Source of the DNA: [Empedobacter] haloabium
Lineage (GTDB): Bacteria; Pseudomonadota; Gammaproteobacteria; Burkholderiales; Burkholderiaceae_D
NCBI GenBank assembly: GCA_008011715.2
Contig: CP136508.1
Span: 4,464,001-4,528,000, forward strand
DNA length: 64,000 nucleotides
Direction: 5' to 3'
Shown here in pieces: positions 17,289 to 27,383 of this stretch. Numbering within the stretch: position 1 is the stretch's first letter; each line of letters opens with the position of its first letter. The position numbers and the translations under genes were made by a program. The notes beneath the pieces are model-generated. The model searched no databases. It saw only the letters and a program-made list of their open reading frames with translations, and was not told the origin of the DNA.

Positions 17289-18161
17289 TCAGGCCAGCAC
17301 TTCGGCAGCCTGGTTCTGCAGCAGCGCCAGCAGGCGCGCGATTTCCTCGCGCATCTTGCGGCGGTCGACGATCATGTCGATCGCGCCCTTGGTCAGCAGG
17401 AACTCGGAGCGCTGGAAGCCTTCTGGCAGCTTCTCGCGCACGGTGTTCTCGATGACGCGTGGGCCGGCAAAGCCGATCAGCGCCTTCGGCTCGGCCATCA
17501 CGACATCGCCCATGAAGGCGAACGAGGCGGACACGCCACCCATCGTCGGGTCGGTCAGCACGCTGATGAACGGCAGTTTCTTTTCCGACAGCTTGGTCAG
17601 CATCGCGGTGGTTTTCGCCATCTGCATCAGCGACAACAGGCCTTCCTGCATGCGCGCGCCACCGGTGGCGGTGATGCAAATGAACGGCACCTTCTGCTCG
17701 ACGGCCACCTGGGCCGCGCGGGCGAAGCGTTCGCCGACGACGGAGCCCATCGAGCCGCCCATGAATTCGAATTCGAAGCACGCGACGACGACAGGCAGGC
17801 TCATGATCGAACCGCCCATGCAAATCATCGCATCGGTCTCGCCGGTGGCTTCCATCGCCTGCTTCAGGCGATCGGGGTATTTCTTGCTGTCCTTGAATTT
17901 CAGGGTGTCGACCGGCAGGCTTTCCTGGCCGATTTCATAGCGGCCGCCGGCGTCGAGCAGCGCATCGAGGCGCTCGCGGGCGCGGATGCGCATATGGTGG
18001 TCGCACTTGGGGCAGACGTGCAGGTTCGATTCCAGATCGGTCCGGTACAGGACGGCCTCGCAGGAGGGGCACTTGACCCACAGACCCTCGGGCATCGTCT
18101 TGCGAGCGGCAGCTTCCGAGCGCTGAATGCGCGGTGGCAGCAATTTTTCCAACCAGCTCAT
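17289..18161 (-). CDS. accD: Acetyl-CoA carboxylase carboxyltransferase subunit beta
   Basis: The 290-residue subunit forms the carboxyltransferase with AccA in fatty acid synthesis. A four-Cys zinc ribbon is visible at Cys31, Cys34, Cys50 and Cys53 ([10 protein letters not shown] and HVCPKCDHH). The crotonase-like core follows, with [15 protein letters not shown] and [12 protein letters not shown]. The frame is open further upstream, but the ATG at 18161 ([10 protein letters not shown]) has GGAGAAAAT before it and matches the family start. It lies between trpA and folC. Confidence 0.97.
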   Translation of the reverse strand: MSWLEKLLPPRIQRSEAAARKTMPEGLWVKCPSCEAVLYRTDLESNLHVCPKCDHHMRIRARERLDALLDAGGRYEIGQESLPVDTLKFKDSKKYPDRLKQAMEATGETDAMICMGGSIMSLPVVVACFEFEFMGGSMGSVVGERFARAAQVAVEQKVPFICITATGGARMQEGLLSLMQMAKTTAMLTKLSEKKLPFISVLTDPTMGGVSASFAFMGDVVMAEPKALIGFAGPRVIENTVREKLPEGFQRSEFLLTKGAIDMIVDRRKMREEIARLLALLQNQAAEVLA

Positions 18162-18286
18162 ATTTTCTCCTGTTGCTCTGACTGAGGGGCGAAGTGTAGC
18201 CTGTTCCGCCACACCTGTCGAACATTCCAATTTGCCAACTTTTCGCACGACCGTCAGATTTTATGCGGCTTCCAGGCCCTATAACG

Positions 18287-18340
18287 GCCGAGCCCGTGTT
18301 CCACATCGGTACCAGTCACCATATGCGACACGGGCTCGGC
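18287..18340. other. Long-arm hairpin between trpA and accD
   Basis: Perfect 13-bp arms GCCGAGCCCGTGT (18287-18299) and ACACGGGCTCGGC (18328-18340) enclose a 28-bp loop. There is no U run, so it is not an ordinary terminator. It could be a 3' stabiliser of the trp transcript or a leader structure for accD. Confidence 0.6.
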
Positions 18341-18351
18341 TGTGTTAGCGC

Positions 18352-19149
18352 TTACTCGTCCAGCGCGCGGCGGATGCCGGCCACGAAGCCCTGGACGGCG
18401 GCCGGGGCGTTTTCGGGCGTGCTGGCCTCGATTTCCTGGATGACACGGCTACCGATGACGACCGCATCCGCCACCTTGGCCACTGCCTTGGCCGTGGCGG
18501 CGTCGCGAATGCCGAAGCCGACGCCGATCGGCAGGCTGACGTGCTGGCGAATCGCCGCAATGCGCTCGGCCACCTGGGCCGTATCGATATTGCCGGCGCC
18601 CGTCACGCCCTTCAGTGACACGTAATACGAGAAGCCGCTGCCCACCTTGGCGACCTGGGCGATGCGCGCATCCGTGGATGTGGGCGCCAGCAGGAAGATG
18701 ACGTCAAGCCCGGCAGCGCGCATCTTGCCGGCGAATTCCTCGCACTCTTCCGGCGGGTAGTCGACGACGATGGCGCCGTCCGCCCCCACCTCTTTCGAGG
18801 CGGCGATAAAGGCGTCGACGCCGATCCGTTCGATCGGGTTGGCATAGCCCATCAGTACGACCGGCGTGGTCTGGTTGGTCTGGCGGAACTCACGCACGTG
18901 CTCGAACACGTGGCGGATGCCGACACCCTGGGCAAGTGCGCGCTCACACGCGCGCTGGATGACGGGCCCCTCGGCCATCGGGTCGGAAAACGGCACCCCC
19001 AGCTCCAGCACATCGGCGCCGCCGGCGACGAGCGCGTGCAGCAGGGGCACGGTGAGCGCTGGCGACGGATCGCCGGCGGTAATGAAGGTCACGAGACCGG
19101 TCTTGTTCTGTTCTTTCAGGGTGGCGAAGGTTTGGGCGATACGGGACAT
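18352..19149 (-). CDS. trpA: Tryptophan synthase alpha chain
   Basis: The 265-residue TIM-barrel subunit cleaves indole-3-glycerol phosphate. The catalytic Glu lies in [18 protein letters not shown], and Asp in [18 protein letters not shown] is the phosphate loop. A TTG five codons upstream could also start it, but the ATG at 19149 (MSRIAQTF) matches the usual N-terminus. It follows trpB after 112 bp occupied by a palindromic repeat, an unusually long gap for an otherwise coupled pair. Confidence 0.97.
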   Translation of the reverse strand: MSRIAQTFATLKEQNKTGLVTFITAGDPSPALTVPLLHALVAGGADVLELGVPFSDPMAEGPVIQRACERALAQGVGIRHVFEHVREFRQTNQTTPVVLMGYANPIERIGVDAFIAASKEVGADGAIVVDYPPEECEEFAGKMRAAGLDVIFLLAPTSTDARIAQVAKVGSGFSYYVSLKGVTGAGNIDTAQVAERIAAIRQHVSLPIGVGFGIRDAATAKAVAKVADAVVIGSRVIQEIEASTPENAPAAVQGFVAGIRRALDE

Positions 19150-19202
19150 TTTTATTCTCGGCAAAGTTTCTCAATGAATGGGACAGCCGGTGCGCCGGAC
19201 CG

Positions 19203-19261
19203 CCCCAATTTTCAGGCAATGTTTCTGAAAAAATGGGGTCTGTCCCCATTTTTCAGGCAAC
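19203..19261. repeat. Palindromic repeat between trpB and trpA, touching the trpB stop
   Basis: It contains AAAATGGGG-tctgt-CCCCATTTTT (around 19230-19253), ends in CAGGCAAC directly beside the trpB TAA, and includes GGCAATGTTTCTGAA. Read on the minus strand it aligns over about 60 bp with the element at 30982-31063. Confidence 0.8.
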
Positions 19262-20506
19262 TTAGCCAAAGTTCAGCCCCATCCGCTCGGCCACCGTGTG
19301 CATGTCCTTGTCGCCCCGCCCGGACAGGTTGGCCAGCACGATCTTGTCCTTGGGCAGCGTGGCGGCCAGCTTGGCCGCGTATGCCAGCGCGTGCGACGAT
19401 TCCAGCGCCGGGATGATGCCCTCGATGTGGCAGCAGTCGTGGAAGGCCTGCAGCGCCTCCTCGTCCGTGACGGACACGTATTGTGCGCGGCCCGAGTCCT
19501 TCAGCCAGGCGTGTTCCGGGCCCACGCCGGGATAGTCGAGGCCGGCGGAGACCGAGTGCGTCTCGATGATCTGGCCGTCGTCGCTTTGCAGCAGGTAGGT
19601 GCGGTTGCCGTGCAGGACGCCCGGGTAGCCCTTCGTCAGCGACGCCGCGTGCTTGCCGGAATCGAGCCCCTCGCCCGCCGCCTCCACGCCGATCAGCTGC
19701 GTTTCCTTCTGGTCGATGTATGGGTAGAAGATGCCCATTGCGTTCGAGCCGCCACCGATGCATGCCAGCACGTAGTCGGGCTGGCGGCCCGTCATTTCCG
19801 GCATCTGCACCAGGCATTCCTCGCCGATCACGGACTGGAAGTCGCGCACCAGCATCGGGTACGGGTGCGGTCCCGCCACCGTGCCGATGATGTAGAACGT
19901 GTTTTCGATATTCGTGACCCAGTCGCGCATCGCCTCGTTGAGCGCGTCCTTCAGGGTCTTCGAACCGGACTCGACAGGCACGACGGTGGCACCCAGCAGC
20001 TTCATCCGGTAGACGTTCTGGGCCTGGCGCTTGACGTCCTCGCTGCCCATGTAGACCACGCATTCCAGGCCGAAGCGGGCGCAGATCGTTGCCGTGGCGA
20101 CGCCGTGCTGGCCGGCGCCCGTCTCGGCGATGATGCGCGGCTTGCCCATCCGCTTCGCCAGCAGGGCCTGGCCGATGACGTTGTTGATCTTGTGCGCGCC
20201 CGTATGGTTCAGGTCCTCGCGCTTGAAGTAGATCTGGGCGCCACCCGCCATCTCGGACCAACGGCGGGCGTGATAGATCGGCGAAGGACGGCCGACGAAG
20301 TGCTTCAGCTCGTAGCGGAACTCTTCCAGGAACTCGGGGTCTCGGCTGTAGCGCGCATACGCTTCGTTCAGCTCGGCCAGCGCGTAAGTCAGCGTCTCGG
20401 CGACAAAGGAACCGCCGTACGGGCCGAAGTGGCCGGTCGGGTCGGGCAGGTGGTAATCGGTGGCGTGAAACAGGGCGGCTGGGCCGTTGGCGATCGGGGA
20501 TTTCAT
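19262..20506 (-). CDS. trpB: Tryptophan synthase beta chain
   Basis: The 414-residue PLP enzyme condenses indole with serine. [27 protein letters not shown] carries the Schiff-base Lys, [12 protein letters not shown] the substrate carboxylate loop, and [10 protein letters not shown] the PLP phosphate loop. The reading frame is open to 20554, but the ATG at 20506 ([10 protein letters not shown]) with GAGAGCTTGCC upstream fits best. It lies between trpF and trpA. The other trp genes are not in this window, as usual for Burkholderiales, where trpEGDC are elsewhere. Confidence 0.97.
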   Translation of the reverse strand: MKSPIANGPAALFHATDYHLPDPTGHFGPYGGSFVAETLTYALAELNEAYARYSRDPEFLEEFRYELKHFVGRPSPIYHARRWSEMAGGAQIYFKREDLNHTGAHKINNVIGQALLAKRMGKPRIIAETGAGQHGVATATICARFGLECVVYMGSEDVKRQAQNVYRMKLLGATVVPVESGSKTLKDALNEAMRDWVTNIENTFYIIGTVAGPHPYPMLVRDFQSVIGEECLVQMPEMTGRQPDYVLACIGGGSNAMGIFYPYIDQKETQLIGVEAAGEGLDSGKHAASLTKGYPGVLHGNRTYLLQSDDGQIIETHSVSAGLDYPGVGPEHAWLKDSGRAQYVSVTDEEALQAFHDCCHIEGIIPALESSHALAYAAKLAATLPKDKIVLANLSGRGDKDMHTVAERMGLNFG

Positions 20507-20572
20507 GGCAAGCTCTCTCGTCTTGGACCTCGCCTGCCGGTGGCGGCGCCCCACGGGCGCATGGATGAGTGG

Positions 20573-21244
20573 CTAGGCGGAGGTCGCGGTATCGTCGGCT
20601 GCCCGCACCGCGGCAACGAATTGCGCGATCAGGCGGGCATCTTTGATGCCCTTCGCGGCCTCGACGCCACTGCTGACGTCAACCGCGTAAGGGCGCACGC
20701 TGGCTACGGCGCCAGTCGCGTTGTGTACGCTCAAGCCACCACTCAAAACGGCCCGATGCGCGAGATCTTTTGGAATGAGAGACCAATCGAAAACCTTTCC
20801 TGCGCCGCCATAGGCATCGACAAACGTATCGAGCAGCACGCCCGCGAACAGGCGGGACGATGCGCGGCATTCTGTCTCGTATTCTAGCAGCTCATTCCCG
20901 GCCGTGTCCCCTTTTACGCGGAACACGCGCAGGAACGGCCGGTTCGCGGCCGCCGCCGCCGCAGCGCACTGCGCGGCCGTCTCGTCGCCATGGAACTGCA
21001 GCAGGCCGACCGGTGCCACGGCCACCGTCGCGGCCACTTCCTCGGCCGTGGCGTTGACGAACAGCCCGACCGCCGTGACGAACGGCGGCAGCAGCGCGAT
21101 CAGCTCGGCGGCGCGCGCCGGCGTCACGTAGCGCGGGCTTTTCGGGTAGAACACGAAGCCGACGGCGTCCGCGCCGGCGGCCACTACCGCCCGCACGTCC
21201 TCCTCGCGGGTCAGGCCACAGATCTTGATGCGGGTGCGCTGCAT
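20573..21244 (-). CDS. trpF: Phosphoribosylanthranilate isomerase
   Basis: The 223-residue TIM-barrel enzyme of tryptophan synthesis contains TRIKICGLTREEDVRAVVAAGADAVGFVFYPKSPRYVT at its start, with catalytic Cys in KICGLT. Near the end VDVSSGVEAAKGIKD contains the phosphate-binding loop. ATG at 21244 is used because the longer frame runs into the end of truA. The gap to truA is 11 bp. It is separate from trpC, as in Burkholderiales. Confidence 0.96.
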   Translation of the reverse strand: MQRTRIKICGLTREEDVRAVVAAGADAVGFVFYPKSPRYVTPARAAELIALLPPFVTAVGLFVNATAEEVAATVAVAPVGLLQFHGDETAAQCAAAAAAANRPFLRVFRVKGDTAGNELLEYETECRASSRLFAGVLLDTFVDAYGGAGKVFDWSLIPKDLAHRAVLSGGLSVHNATGAVASVRPYAVDVSSGVEAAKGIKDARLIAQFVAAVRAADDTATSA

Positions 21245-21255
21245 GATGGTCCTCG

Positions 21256-22080
21256 TCAGAAAGCGGGCAGGATGCGTGGGGTCTCCTGCGGCAGGCCCCA
21301 CTTGGCATCGTATTCGATATTGGCCAGGTACAGGCCATCGGGCATGAACGTGGGCGCCGCCAGCGTGCGGTCGCGCCCCGCCAGCAGTTCGCCCAGCCAG
21401 GTCGTGTCCTCGCGGCCCTGGCCCACGTAGATCAGCGCGCCGACCAGGTTGCGCACCATGTGGTGCAGGAAGGCGCTGGCGCGCAAGGTGAACAGGATCA
21501 TGTCGCCGTGGCGCTCGATGGTGATCTCCTGCATGTCCTTGACAGGTGTTTTCGCCTGGCAGCCGGAGGCACGGAAGGCCGAGAAGTCGTGCGTGCCGAT
21601 CAGTGGCGCGACAGCCGCGCGCATGCGCGCCACGTCCAGCGGCCGGTGCGTGAAACCGGCGCGCCCGGCCAGCAGCGGCGCACGCACGGCGTGGTTGTAC
21701 AGCAGGTAGTGATAAGTGCGCGAGCGCGCCGAGAAGCGCGCGTGGAAGTCGGCCGCCGGGTCGAACTCGGCCTCGCCATACGCGACGACCTCATGCAGCT
21801 CCTTGGCCCAGCGCACGCCGATCGAATCGGGCAGGAAGGCGTTGATGCCTCGCACCCAGGCGTGCGGCTCGCGCTGCAGGTCCGTGTCGAAATGGACCAC
21901 CTGCCCCAGCGCGTGCACGCCCGCATCGGTGCGGCCGGCGCACGTGGTGCCGATACGCACGCAGGCGAACTTCTCGATCGCCTGCTCCAGCTTGTCCTGC
22001 ACCGTGCAGCCGTGCGGCTGCACCTGATAGCCCTGCCAGTCGGCGCCGTTGTACTGGACTCCCAATGCGATGCGTTTCAA
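21256..22080 (-). CDS. truA: tRNA pseudouridine(38-40) synthase TruA
   Basis: This 274-residue enzyme modifies the anticodon arm of tRNAs. It begins [19 protein letters not shown]; the catalytic Asp lies in [20 protein letters not shown] (near residue 53). Motifs [13 protein letters not shown] and [22 protein letters not shown] follow. Its length fits the family. It lies between fimV and trpF, a conserved Burkholderiales order. Confidence 0.97.
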   Translation of the reverse strand: MKRIALGVQYNGADWQGYQVQPHGCTVQDKLEQAIEKFACVRIGTTCAGRTDAGVHALGQVVHFDTDLQREPHAWVRGINAFLPDSIGVRWAKELHEVVAYGEAEFDPAADFHARFSARSRTYHYLLYNHAVRAPLLAGRAGFTHRPLDVARMRAAVAPLIGTHDFSAFRASGCQAKTPVKDMQEITIERHGDMILFTLRASAFLHHMVRNLVGALIYVGQGREDTTWLGELLAGRDRTLAAPTFMPDGLYLANIEYDAKWGLPQETPRILPAF

Positions 22081-22143
22081 TGCCTGCTCTTTATTAGCTG
22101 ATGTGCGGAGCCGGCATTATACGCGCCGTGGCCCGGCCGGGCT

Positions 22144-25089
22144 TCAGCCCAGCTGCGCCAGCATCTGGTTGGCGCGTGCCACCTGGTCGTCCGTGCCACC
22201 GCGGATGACTTCGTCGAGCAGCTCGCGCGCGCCTTCCTTGTCGCCGATCTCCTGGTAGGCGATGGCCAGGTCCAGCTTGGTGTCCATCTCCATCTGCAGC
22301 GCCGACATCGGTTCGGCCGTCGGCGCCTCGATGGCTTCGGCTTCGGCCGCGGCGGCTTCCGCTTTCGCCTGGGCGGAGGTCGCATACGGGTCCGGCGCGG
22401 CCGTCTTGTCCTCGTCCAGGTCCAGGTCGATGCCGGACAGGTCGAACTCCGGCGGCGGCGCGGCCGTCACGGCTTCCTCGGCCTGCGGCAGGTCGGGCAG
22501 CGCGAAGTCCTGCTCGTCCAGGCCCAGCGTCGGCTCCTGCGCCGGTTGTGCCGCGGCCTGGCCCGGCGGCACGTCGGCCGGCAGGTCGAAGTCCATCAGG
22601 TCCAGTTCGGCCAGCGGATCGGCTGGAGCGGGTGCCGCTGCTGTTGCCTGCACTGCGGGCTGGTCCGCGCCCGGCAGGTCCAGGTCGAAATCCATGCCCA
22701 GTTCGTCCAGCCTGGACGGCGTGGCCGTTTCGGCGGCCGGTGGCGTGTCGCTGGCGTCGAACGCCAGGTCGAGGTGATCGGGCGCGGCTTCCTCGGCCGC
22801 CTGCGCCTGCGGCGTACCAGCCGCGGGACGCTCGTCCGCCAGGCCGCCCAGGTCGAAGTCGAGCAGGTGATCGCCATCGCTTTCGGCCACGGTGGGCGCC
22901 GGCGCTGGGGCCAAGGCCGAGGCCGAGGCCGGAGTCGCCGTGCGTTCGTCGGCGAAGTCGAAGTCCATCAGGTTGGCCGCCGGTTCCTGTTCCGCGTGCG
23001 CGGCCGGCTTGTCGTCGGCGAAGTCGAAATCGAGTGGGTCGGCCGTGACGTCGTCCGTGCGGGCCGGCGGCGGGCTGGCCAGGTCCAGGTCCAGGCCTTC
23101 GTCGGGCGCTTGGGCATCGCGTGCCTCGCGCCGCTCGTCCAGCATGCTGCCGAAGTCGGACATGCGGTCCGCCTCGCCAGCCGCATACGCCGCGGCGCCC
23201 GCCGCCACCGCGGCCGCACCGGCCGCCGCGGCATACCCGCCGCCGATGGCAGCGTCGCCGCCCGCGTACAGCGGATTGCGCGGGTCGATCGTGCGGCCCA
23301 GTGCCGCCGCCTGGGCCCAGTCCTCGCCCTGCCCCTTCGTCATGCCATACAGCTCGCTGGCCTGCGCTTCGAACGCGCGCGTATCCTTGCGCGTCGCGTA
23401 GATCTCCATCAGCTTCAGGCGCACCGCGTGACGCTCGGGATGCGTGCGCAGCGCTTCCTTCAGAATCTCCTCGGCCTGCAGGTCGCGGCCGTAGGCGATG
23501 TAGACATCCGCTTCCGCCACCGGGTCCACCTCGTTGGTGTCGAGCTGGCTCGCCGACGGCGCGAAGTTCGAATTGAACACGCTGTTGCTGGTGTCGACGC
23601 TCTGGCCGCCCGCCTCCTCGTGCAGCGGCTGCGCCGGGATGCCTGGGTCGGCCAGCGCCGCCACTTCCTGCTTGGCGACGACGACCTTCTTCTCCTGCGC
23701 CTTGCGGCGGCGCGACAAGGCCAGGCCGACGGCCGCCAGCAAGGTGGCCAGCGCCACGCCGATCAGCGGCATGTTTTCCGTCACGGTGTCCATCAGGCCC
23801 GGCTCGGGCTTGGCAGGCACGGTCGGCGGTGTCACCGGTGCCTTGACCGGCGCCTGCGGCGTCAGGTCGACCGGTGGCGGCACCGGCGGCGCGGCGGCCG
23901 GCTTGTCCGCCTGGGCCACGGCGGCCTTGCCTTGCGCATCGGCGGCCGGCTCGTTCTTCACCGTCATCAGCTTTTCCAGGTCGCTGACGTTCTTCTCCAG
24001 TTCCTTGACGCGCGCGGCGGCATCGGCCACCTGCTGGTCCTTGGCGATCTTGTCCTCCACGGCAGCGGCGGCGCCGCTCTTGCCGGAGCCCTCGCCCGCC
24101 TTCGACAGCTTCAGCTGGTCCTTGGCCTCGTTGACGGCGGTCGGGCGCTCCTCCACCTTGGTGGTGATCTTGCCCGTCGCGCTTTGTGCCGCTTCCGGCT
24201 TCTTCGTCGGCGTGCTGGCGGCGACCTGGCCGGCCAGGCGCTCGCGATAGGCATTGAAGTCGGCCGCGTGGGCGACGACGATGCGGCGGGCCTCGCGCGC
24301 GGTGGTGCTGCGCACGGCGTCCGCCCCCGGCACAGACAGGATCGTGCCGGACTTCAGCCGGTTCATATTGTTGCCGCTGAACGCTTCCGGATTGGCGCGG
24401 AACAGCGCTACCAGCATCATGTCCAGCGAGACGCCGGCCGGCTTGATGTCGGTGGCGATCTCGCTCAGCGTGTCGCCGCGCTTGACGCGCACGTCCGGCT
24501 GGTTCTGTTCCTCGCGGCGCTGCTGCGCCGTCGGCGCCGCCGGCTGTGTCGCCGGCTGCGCTGGCGCGGCCGTGCTGCTGCCCGGCGTGGTCGTGCCCTG
24601 GCGGGCCTGGCCGCCGCGAGCGACGTCCACCGGCGCTGCCACCTGCGGTGCCTGCGTCGCGCGCATCTCGGCGGGATCGAGCAGGAAGGTGTATTCGCGC
24701 ACCAGGCGGCCCTTGGCCCAGGTCAGCTCCAGCAGCATGTCGACGAAGGGCTCGTTGACGGGCTGGGTGGACGTGACGCGGATGAAGTGCCGCCCGCCGC
24801 GCTGCTCGATCTCGAAGCGCAGGTTCAGCAGCGCGGGATTGAAGTCGATATTGGCGGCCTTGAAGGCCTCGGCCGGCGCCAAGCGCGCCGTCAGGTCGGC
24901 CGCTTCTTCCGGCGTGACGGCGCTCAGCTCGATCTCCGCCCGCAGCGGCTGGCCCAGCGCGGACAGCACCGTCAGCTTGCCAAGGCCGGCCGCATCGGCC
25001 GCAGGGCCCAGCAGTGCCGTGCCGAGCACGGCGCAAGTCATGGTGTGCAGCGCGAACGAGGCGATCCGGGAGCGTTTTTGTGCGGGCAT
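22144..25089 (-). CDS. fimV: FimV/HubP-family polar peptidoglycan-binding protein
   Basis: The 981-residue bitopic protein has a signal-like N-terminus (MPAQKRSRIASFALHTM). A conserved FimV N-terminal domain follows (GLGKLTVLSALGQPLRAEIELSAV, about residues 34-150). A LysM domain lies at about residues 195-250 (VRVKRGDTLSEIATDIKP). After a coiled-coil/Ala-Pro linker comes one membrane helix (PLIGVALATLLAAVGLAL, about 433-450). The cytoplasmic part has a TPR-like section and many acidic D-x-(D/M)-D-F-D repeats. It ends in the FimV C-terminal motif (TKLDLAIAYQEIGDKEGARELLDEV). The family organises cell poles and type IV pili and twitching. Confidence 0.95.
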   Translation of the reverse strand: MPAQKRSRIASFALHTMTCAVLGTALLGPAADAAGLGKLTVLSALGQPLRAEIELSAVTPEEAADLTARLAPAEAFKAANIDFNPALLNLRFEIEQRGGRHFIRVTSTQPVNEPFVDMLLELTWAKGRLVREYTFLLDPAEMRATQAPQVAAPVDVARGGQARQGTTTPGSSTAAPAQPATQPAAPTAQQRREEQNQPDVRVKRGDTLSEIATDIKPAGVSLDMMLVALFRANPEAFSGNNMNRLKSGTILSVPGADAVRSTTAREARRIVVAHAADFNAYRERLAGQVAASTPTKKPEAAQSATGKITTKVEERPTAVNEAKDQLKLSKAGEGSGKSGAAAAVEDKIAKDQQVADAAARVKELEKNVSDLEKLMTVKNEPAADAQGKAAVAQADKPAAAPPVPPPVDLTPQAPVKAPVTPPTVPAKPEPGLMDTVTENMPLIGVALATLLAAVGLALSRRRKAQEKKVVVAKQEVAALADPGIPAQPLHEEAGGQSVDTSNSVFNSNFAPSASQLDTNEVDPVAEADVYIAYGRDLQAEEILKEALRTHPERHAVRLKLMEIYATRKDTRAFEAQASELYGMTKGQGEDWAQAAALGRTIDPRNPLYAGGDAAIGGGYAAAAGAAAVAAGAAAYAAGEADRMSDFGSMLDERREARDAQAPDEGLDLDLASPPPARTDDVTADPLDFDFADDKPAAHAEQEPAANLMDFDFADERTATPASASALAPAPAPTVAESDGDHLLDFDLGGLADERPAAGTPQAQAAEEAAPDHLDLAFDASDTPPAAETATPSRLDELGMDFDLDLPGADQPAVQATAAAPAPADPLAELDLMDFDLPADVPPGQAAAQPAQEPTLGLDEQDFALPDLPQAEEAVTAAPPPEFDLSGIDLDLDEDKTAAPDPYATSAQAKAEAAAAEAEAIEAPTAEPMSALQMEMDTKLDLAIAYQEIGDKEGARELLDEVIRGGTDDQVARANQMLAQLG

Positions 25090-25295
25090 ATTGTGTCGTA
25101 TAAAGTTGGCAACGGGAAAAAAGTTACTTTCCCAGACGTCTCAACATAACACCATGCCCCCTCGGCGCGCAAGTTCCGCACCTCTGCGGTGAGCGCCCGG
25201 TGTGGACGGCTCGACAACACCGAACGAGGGAGGCCGCATCGACCTTTGCTCCTGTTCGCGCCGTCGAACCGCCTCGACTGTGCATAGGGCGGGAA

Positions 25296-26054
25296 TCAGC
25301 CCTGCTTGCGGCGCCGTGCCACGGCGGTCGTCAACAAGAGGCCGGCAACCAGCATGGCGTAGGTCGCCGGTTCCGGAACCGGGGCGATCGTACCCGCCGC
25401 GCCGACGTCCACATTGAAGCGGCCATACAGGTCGGTATCGCCGTTATTGAAAAACTCGAGGCGCACGCGCTCGTTCATGGTATCGACCGGCACAGGCGTA
25501 TAGCTGTAGACCCCACTGCTGTAATAGACCTGTTGGTTATAGGGTCCCGTGAACTGGTTGTCGAGCAAGCTCACGTACACGTAGGCGCTGCCATAATCTT
25601 TTGGGTAGTCAGCACCGAAGCCGGTATAGCTGGCTGAGGCCGTACCAGTGAAGATCAGCTTGGTGTGGGCGCTCAGCGTAAAGTTGGCCCCCCAGTGGGT
25701 GTTCGCGTAAAACTCCCCGTCGCCCTCGACGGCACCACGCGAGATGATTTCGCCGTCGATAACGCTGCCGGATGCCTTGGCATTGCGCGCGCTCGCCTGG
25801 GCAAGAATGTCGCCGTACCAAGTCGACCAAGCGTGGTCGTATTGCATCAAGCCTTCACCAGCGATCGGCGCCACCCCTGCATAGCTGTGCGCCTCTGCGC
25901 TCGTGAACGTAATCGAGGGTGCGATACCGTCGTAGGGGTTCAGGTCGACGAGGCGAAAGCCGTAGTCGCTCAGGGTGGCAACCGAACTGGCGGCCTGGAC
26001 GGCGCCACTGGACAGTGCGGCAAGTGCAAGGGAAAGGGCAGCGAAGCGTTTCAT
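25296..26054 (-). CDS. PEP-CTERM exported protein, copy A of a local paralog family
   Basis: The 252-residue protein has a signal peptide (MKRFAALSLALAALSSGAVQAA) and a C-terminal sorting tail: VPEPATYAMLVAGLLL followed by ARRRKQG. Such proteins are processed by exosortase and usually placed on the surface or in matrix. The mature part begins YGFRLVDLNPYDGIAPSITF, which resembles the protein at 63119 (LVDLAPDDGIAPSLTF). The ATG at 26054 has GAGGATGTC before it. It interrupts the usual asd-fimV adjacency, so it is probably an insertion into a conserved block. No enzyme motif is visible. Confidence 0.88.
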   Translation of the reverse strand: MKRFAALSLALAALSSGAVQAASSVATLSDYGFRLVDLNPYDGIAPSITFTSAEAHSYAGVAPIAGEGLMQYDHAWSTWYGDILAQASARNAKASGSVIDGEIISRGAVEGDGEFYANTHWGANFTLSAHTKLIFTGTASASYTGFGADYPKDYGSAYVYVSLLDNQFTGPYNQQVYYSSGVYSYTPVPVDTMNERVRLEFFNNGDTDLYGRFNVDVGAAGTIAPVPEPATYAMLVAGLLLTTAVARRRKQG

Positions 26055-26114
26055 GACATCCTCTGTGATTGTGATTTTTGAATTATCAGAATAACAGTTT
26101 CTTTTATTCTGGGC

Positions 26115-26149
26115 AATAAAAAAGGCCGAGCCCCGAAGAGCCCGGCCTT
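26115..26149 (-). terminator. Rho-independent terminator of asd
   Basis: On the minus strand AAGGCCGGGCTC-ttcg-GGGCTCGGCCTT forms a stable stem with a UUCG-type loop. A U run follows at 26123-26118. It starts about 20 bp after the asd stop. Confidence 0.85.
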
Positions 26150-26168
26150 GCGCTTCCACCCCGCCGGA

Positions 26169-27296
26169 TTACTTGTCCAGCACGATGCGCAGCATGCGGC
26201 GCAGCGGTTCGGCGGCGCCCCACAGCAGCTGGTCGCCCACCGTGAACGCGGAGATGTATTCCGGGCCCATCGACATCTTGCGCACGCGGCCCACCGGGAT
26301 CGTCAGGCTGCCGGTGACGGCGGCCGGCGTCAGGTCGCGTACCGACGCTTCGCGCGTGTTCGGCACGAACTTCACCCACTGGTTGTCGTTCGCGATGATG
26401 TCGTTGATCTCGTCCAGCGGCACGTCTTTTTTCAGCTTGATCGTCAGCGCCTGCGAGTGGCAGCGCATCGCGCCGATGCGCACGCACAGGCCGTCCACCG
26501 GAATCACCGAGGAGCCGAAATCGGCGCCGCGGCCCAGGATCTTGTTGGTCTCGGCGCCGCCCTTCCACTCTTCCTTCGACTGGCCGTTGTTCAGGTCCTT
26601 GTCGATCCAGGGGATCAGGTTGCCGGCCAGCGGCACGCCGAACTGCTTGGTTTCTTCAGCCGACAGGCCGTGCTGGGTGGCCAGCACCTGGCGGTCGATC
26701 TCGAGGATCGCGGAAGCCGGGTTGTCCAGCAGGCCCTTGACGGCGCCGTTGATGGTGCCGAACTGCGTCAGCAGCTCGCGCATGTGCTGCGCGCCGCCGC
26801 CGGAAGCGGCCTGGTAGGTCATCGACGTCATCCACTCGACCAGGTCCTGCTTGAACAGGCCGCCCAGGCCCATCAGCATGCACGACACGGTGCAGTTACC
26901 GCCGATGAAATTCTTCACGCCCTTCGTCATCGCGTCCTTGATGACGTTCAGGTTGACGGGGTCCAGCACGATCACGGCGTCCTTCTCCATGCGCAGCGTG
27001 GAGGCGGCGTCGATCCAGTAGCCGTTCCAGCCGGCCGCGCGCAGCTGCGGGAACACCGCGCTGGTGTAGTCGCCGCCCTGGCAGGAGATGATGATCTCGC
27101 AGCGTTTCAGCTCGTCGATGTCCATCGCATCCTTCAGCGTGGTTTCGTTCTTCGCCATCGCCGGGGCCTTGCCGCCCGTGTTCGACGTCGAGAAGAACAC
27201 CGGCTCGATGTGATTGAAGTCGCCCTCTTCCTGCATGCGTTGCATCAGGACCGAACCGACCATGCCGCGCCAACCTACCAGACCTACTAGTTTCAT
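26169..27296 (-). CDS. asd: Aspartate-semialdehyde dehydrogenase
   Basis: The 375-residue enzyme reduces aspartyl phosphate on the lysine/threonine/methionine pathway. The N-terminal nucleotide fold is [21 protein letters not shown]; the catalytic Cys lies in [17 protein letters not shown] (near residue 135). [16 protein letters not shown] carries the substrate-binding residues. It is the gammaproteobacterial-type, longer Asd. It follows leuB by 87 bp and ends at a strong terminator. Confidence 0.97.
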   Translation of the reverse strand: MKLVGLVGWRGMVGSVLMQRMQEEGDFNHIEPVFFSTSNTGGKAPAMAKNETTLKDAMDIDELKRCEIIISCQGGDYTSAVFPQLRAAGWNGYWIDAASTLRMEKDAVIVLDPVNLNVIKDAMTKGVKNFIGGNCTVSCMLMGLGGLFKQDLVEWMTSMTYQAASGGGAQHMRELLTQFGTINGAVKGLLDNPASAILEIDRQVLATQHGLSAEETKQFGVPLAGNLIPWIDKDLNNGQSKEEWKGGAETNKILGRGADFGSSVIPVDGLCVRIGAMRCHSQALTIKLKKDVPLDEINDIIANDNQWVKFVPNTREASVRDLTPAAVTGSLTIPVGRVRKMSMGPEYISAFTVGDQLLWGAAEPLRRMLRIVLDK

Positions 27297-27383
27297 TTGG
27301 AATCCCTCGGATTATTTTGTGTGTTCTCGTGTAACGCCGCGCGGGTCCGTCCGGCTGACCGGAACGGGCCCGCGGCGCTCAAA

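Noticed and set aside
22546..25149. Long open frame on the + strand opposite fimV
   Set aside because: It is the antisense shadow of a GC-rich gene. The product is Arg/Gly/Leu-rich without motifs, while the minus strand has clear FimV and LysM domains.
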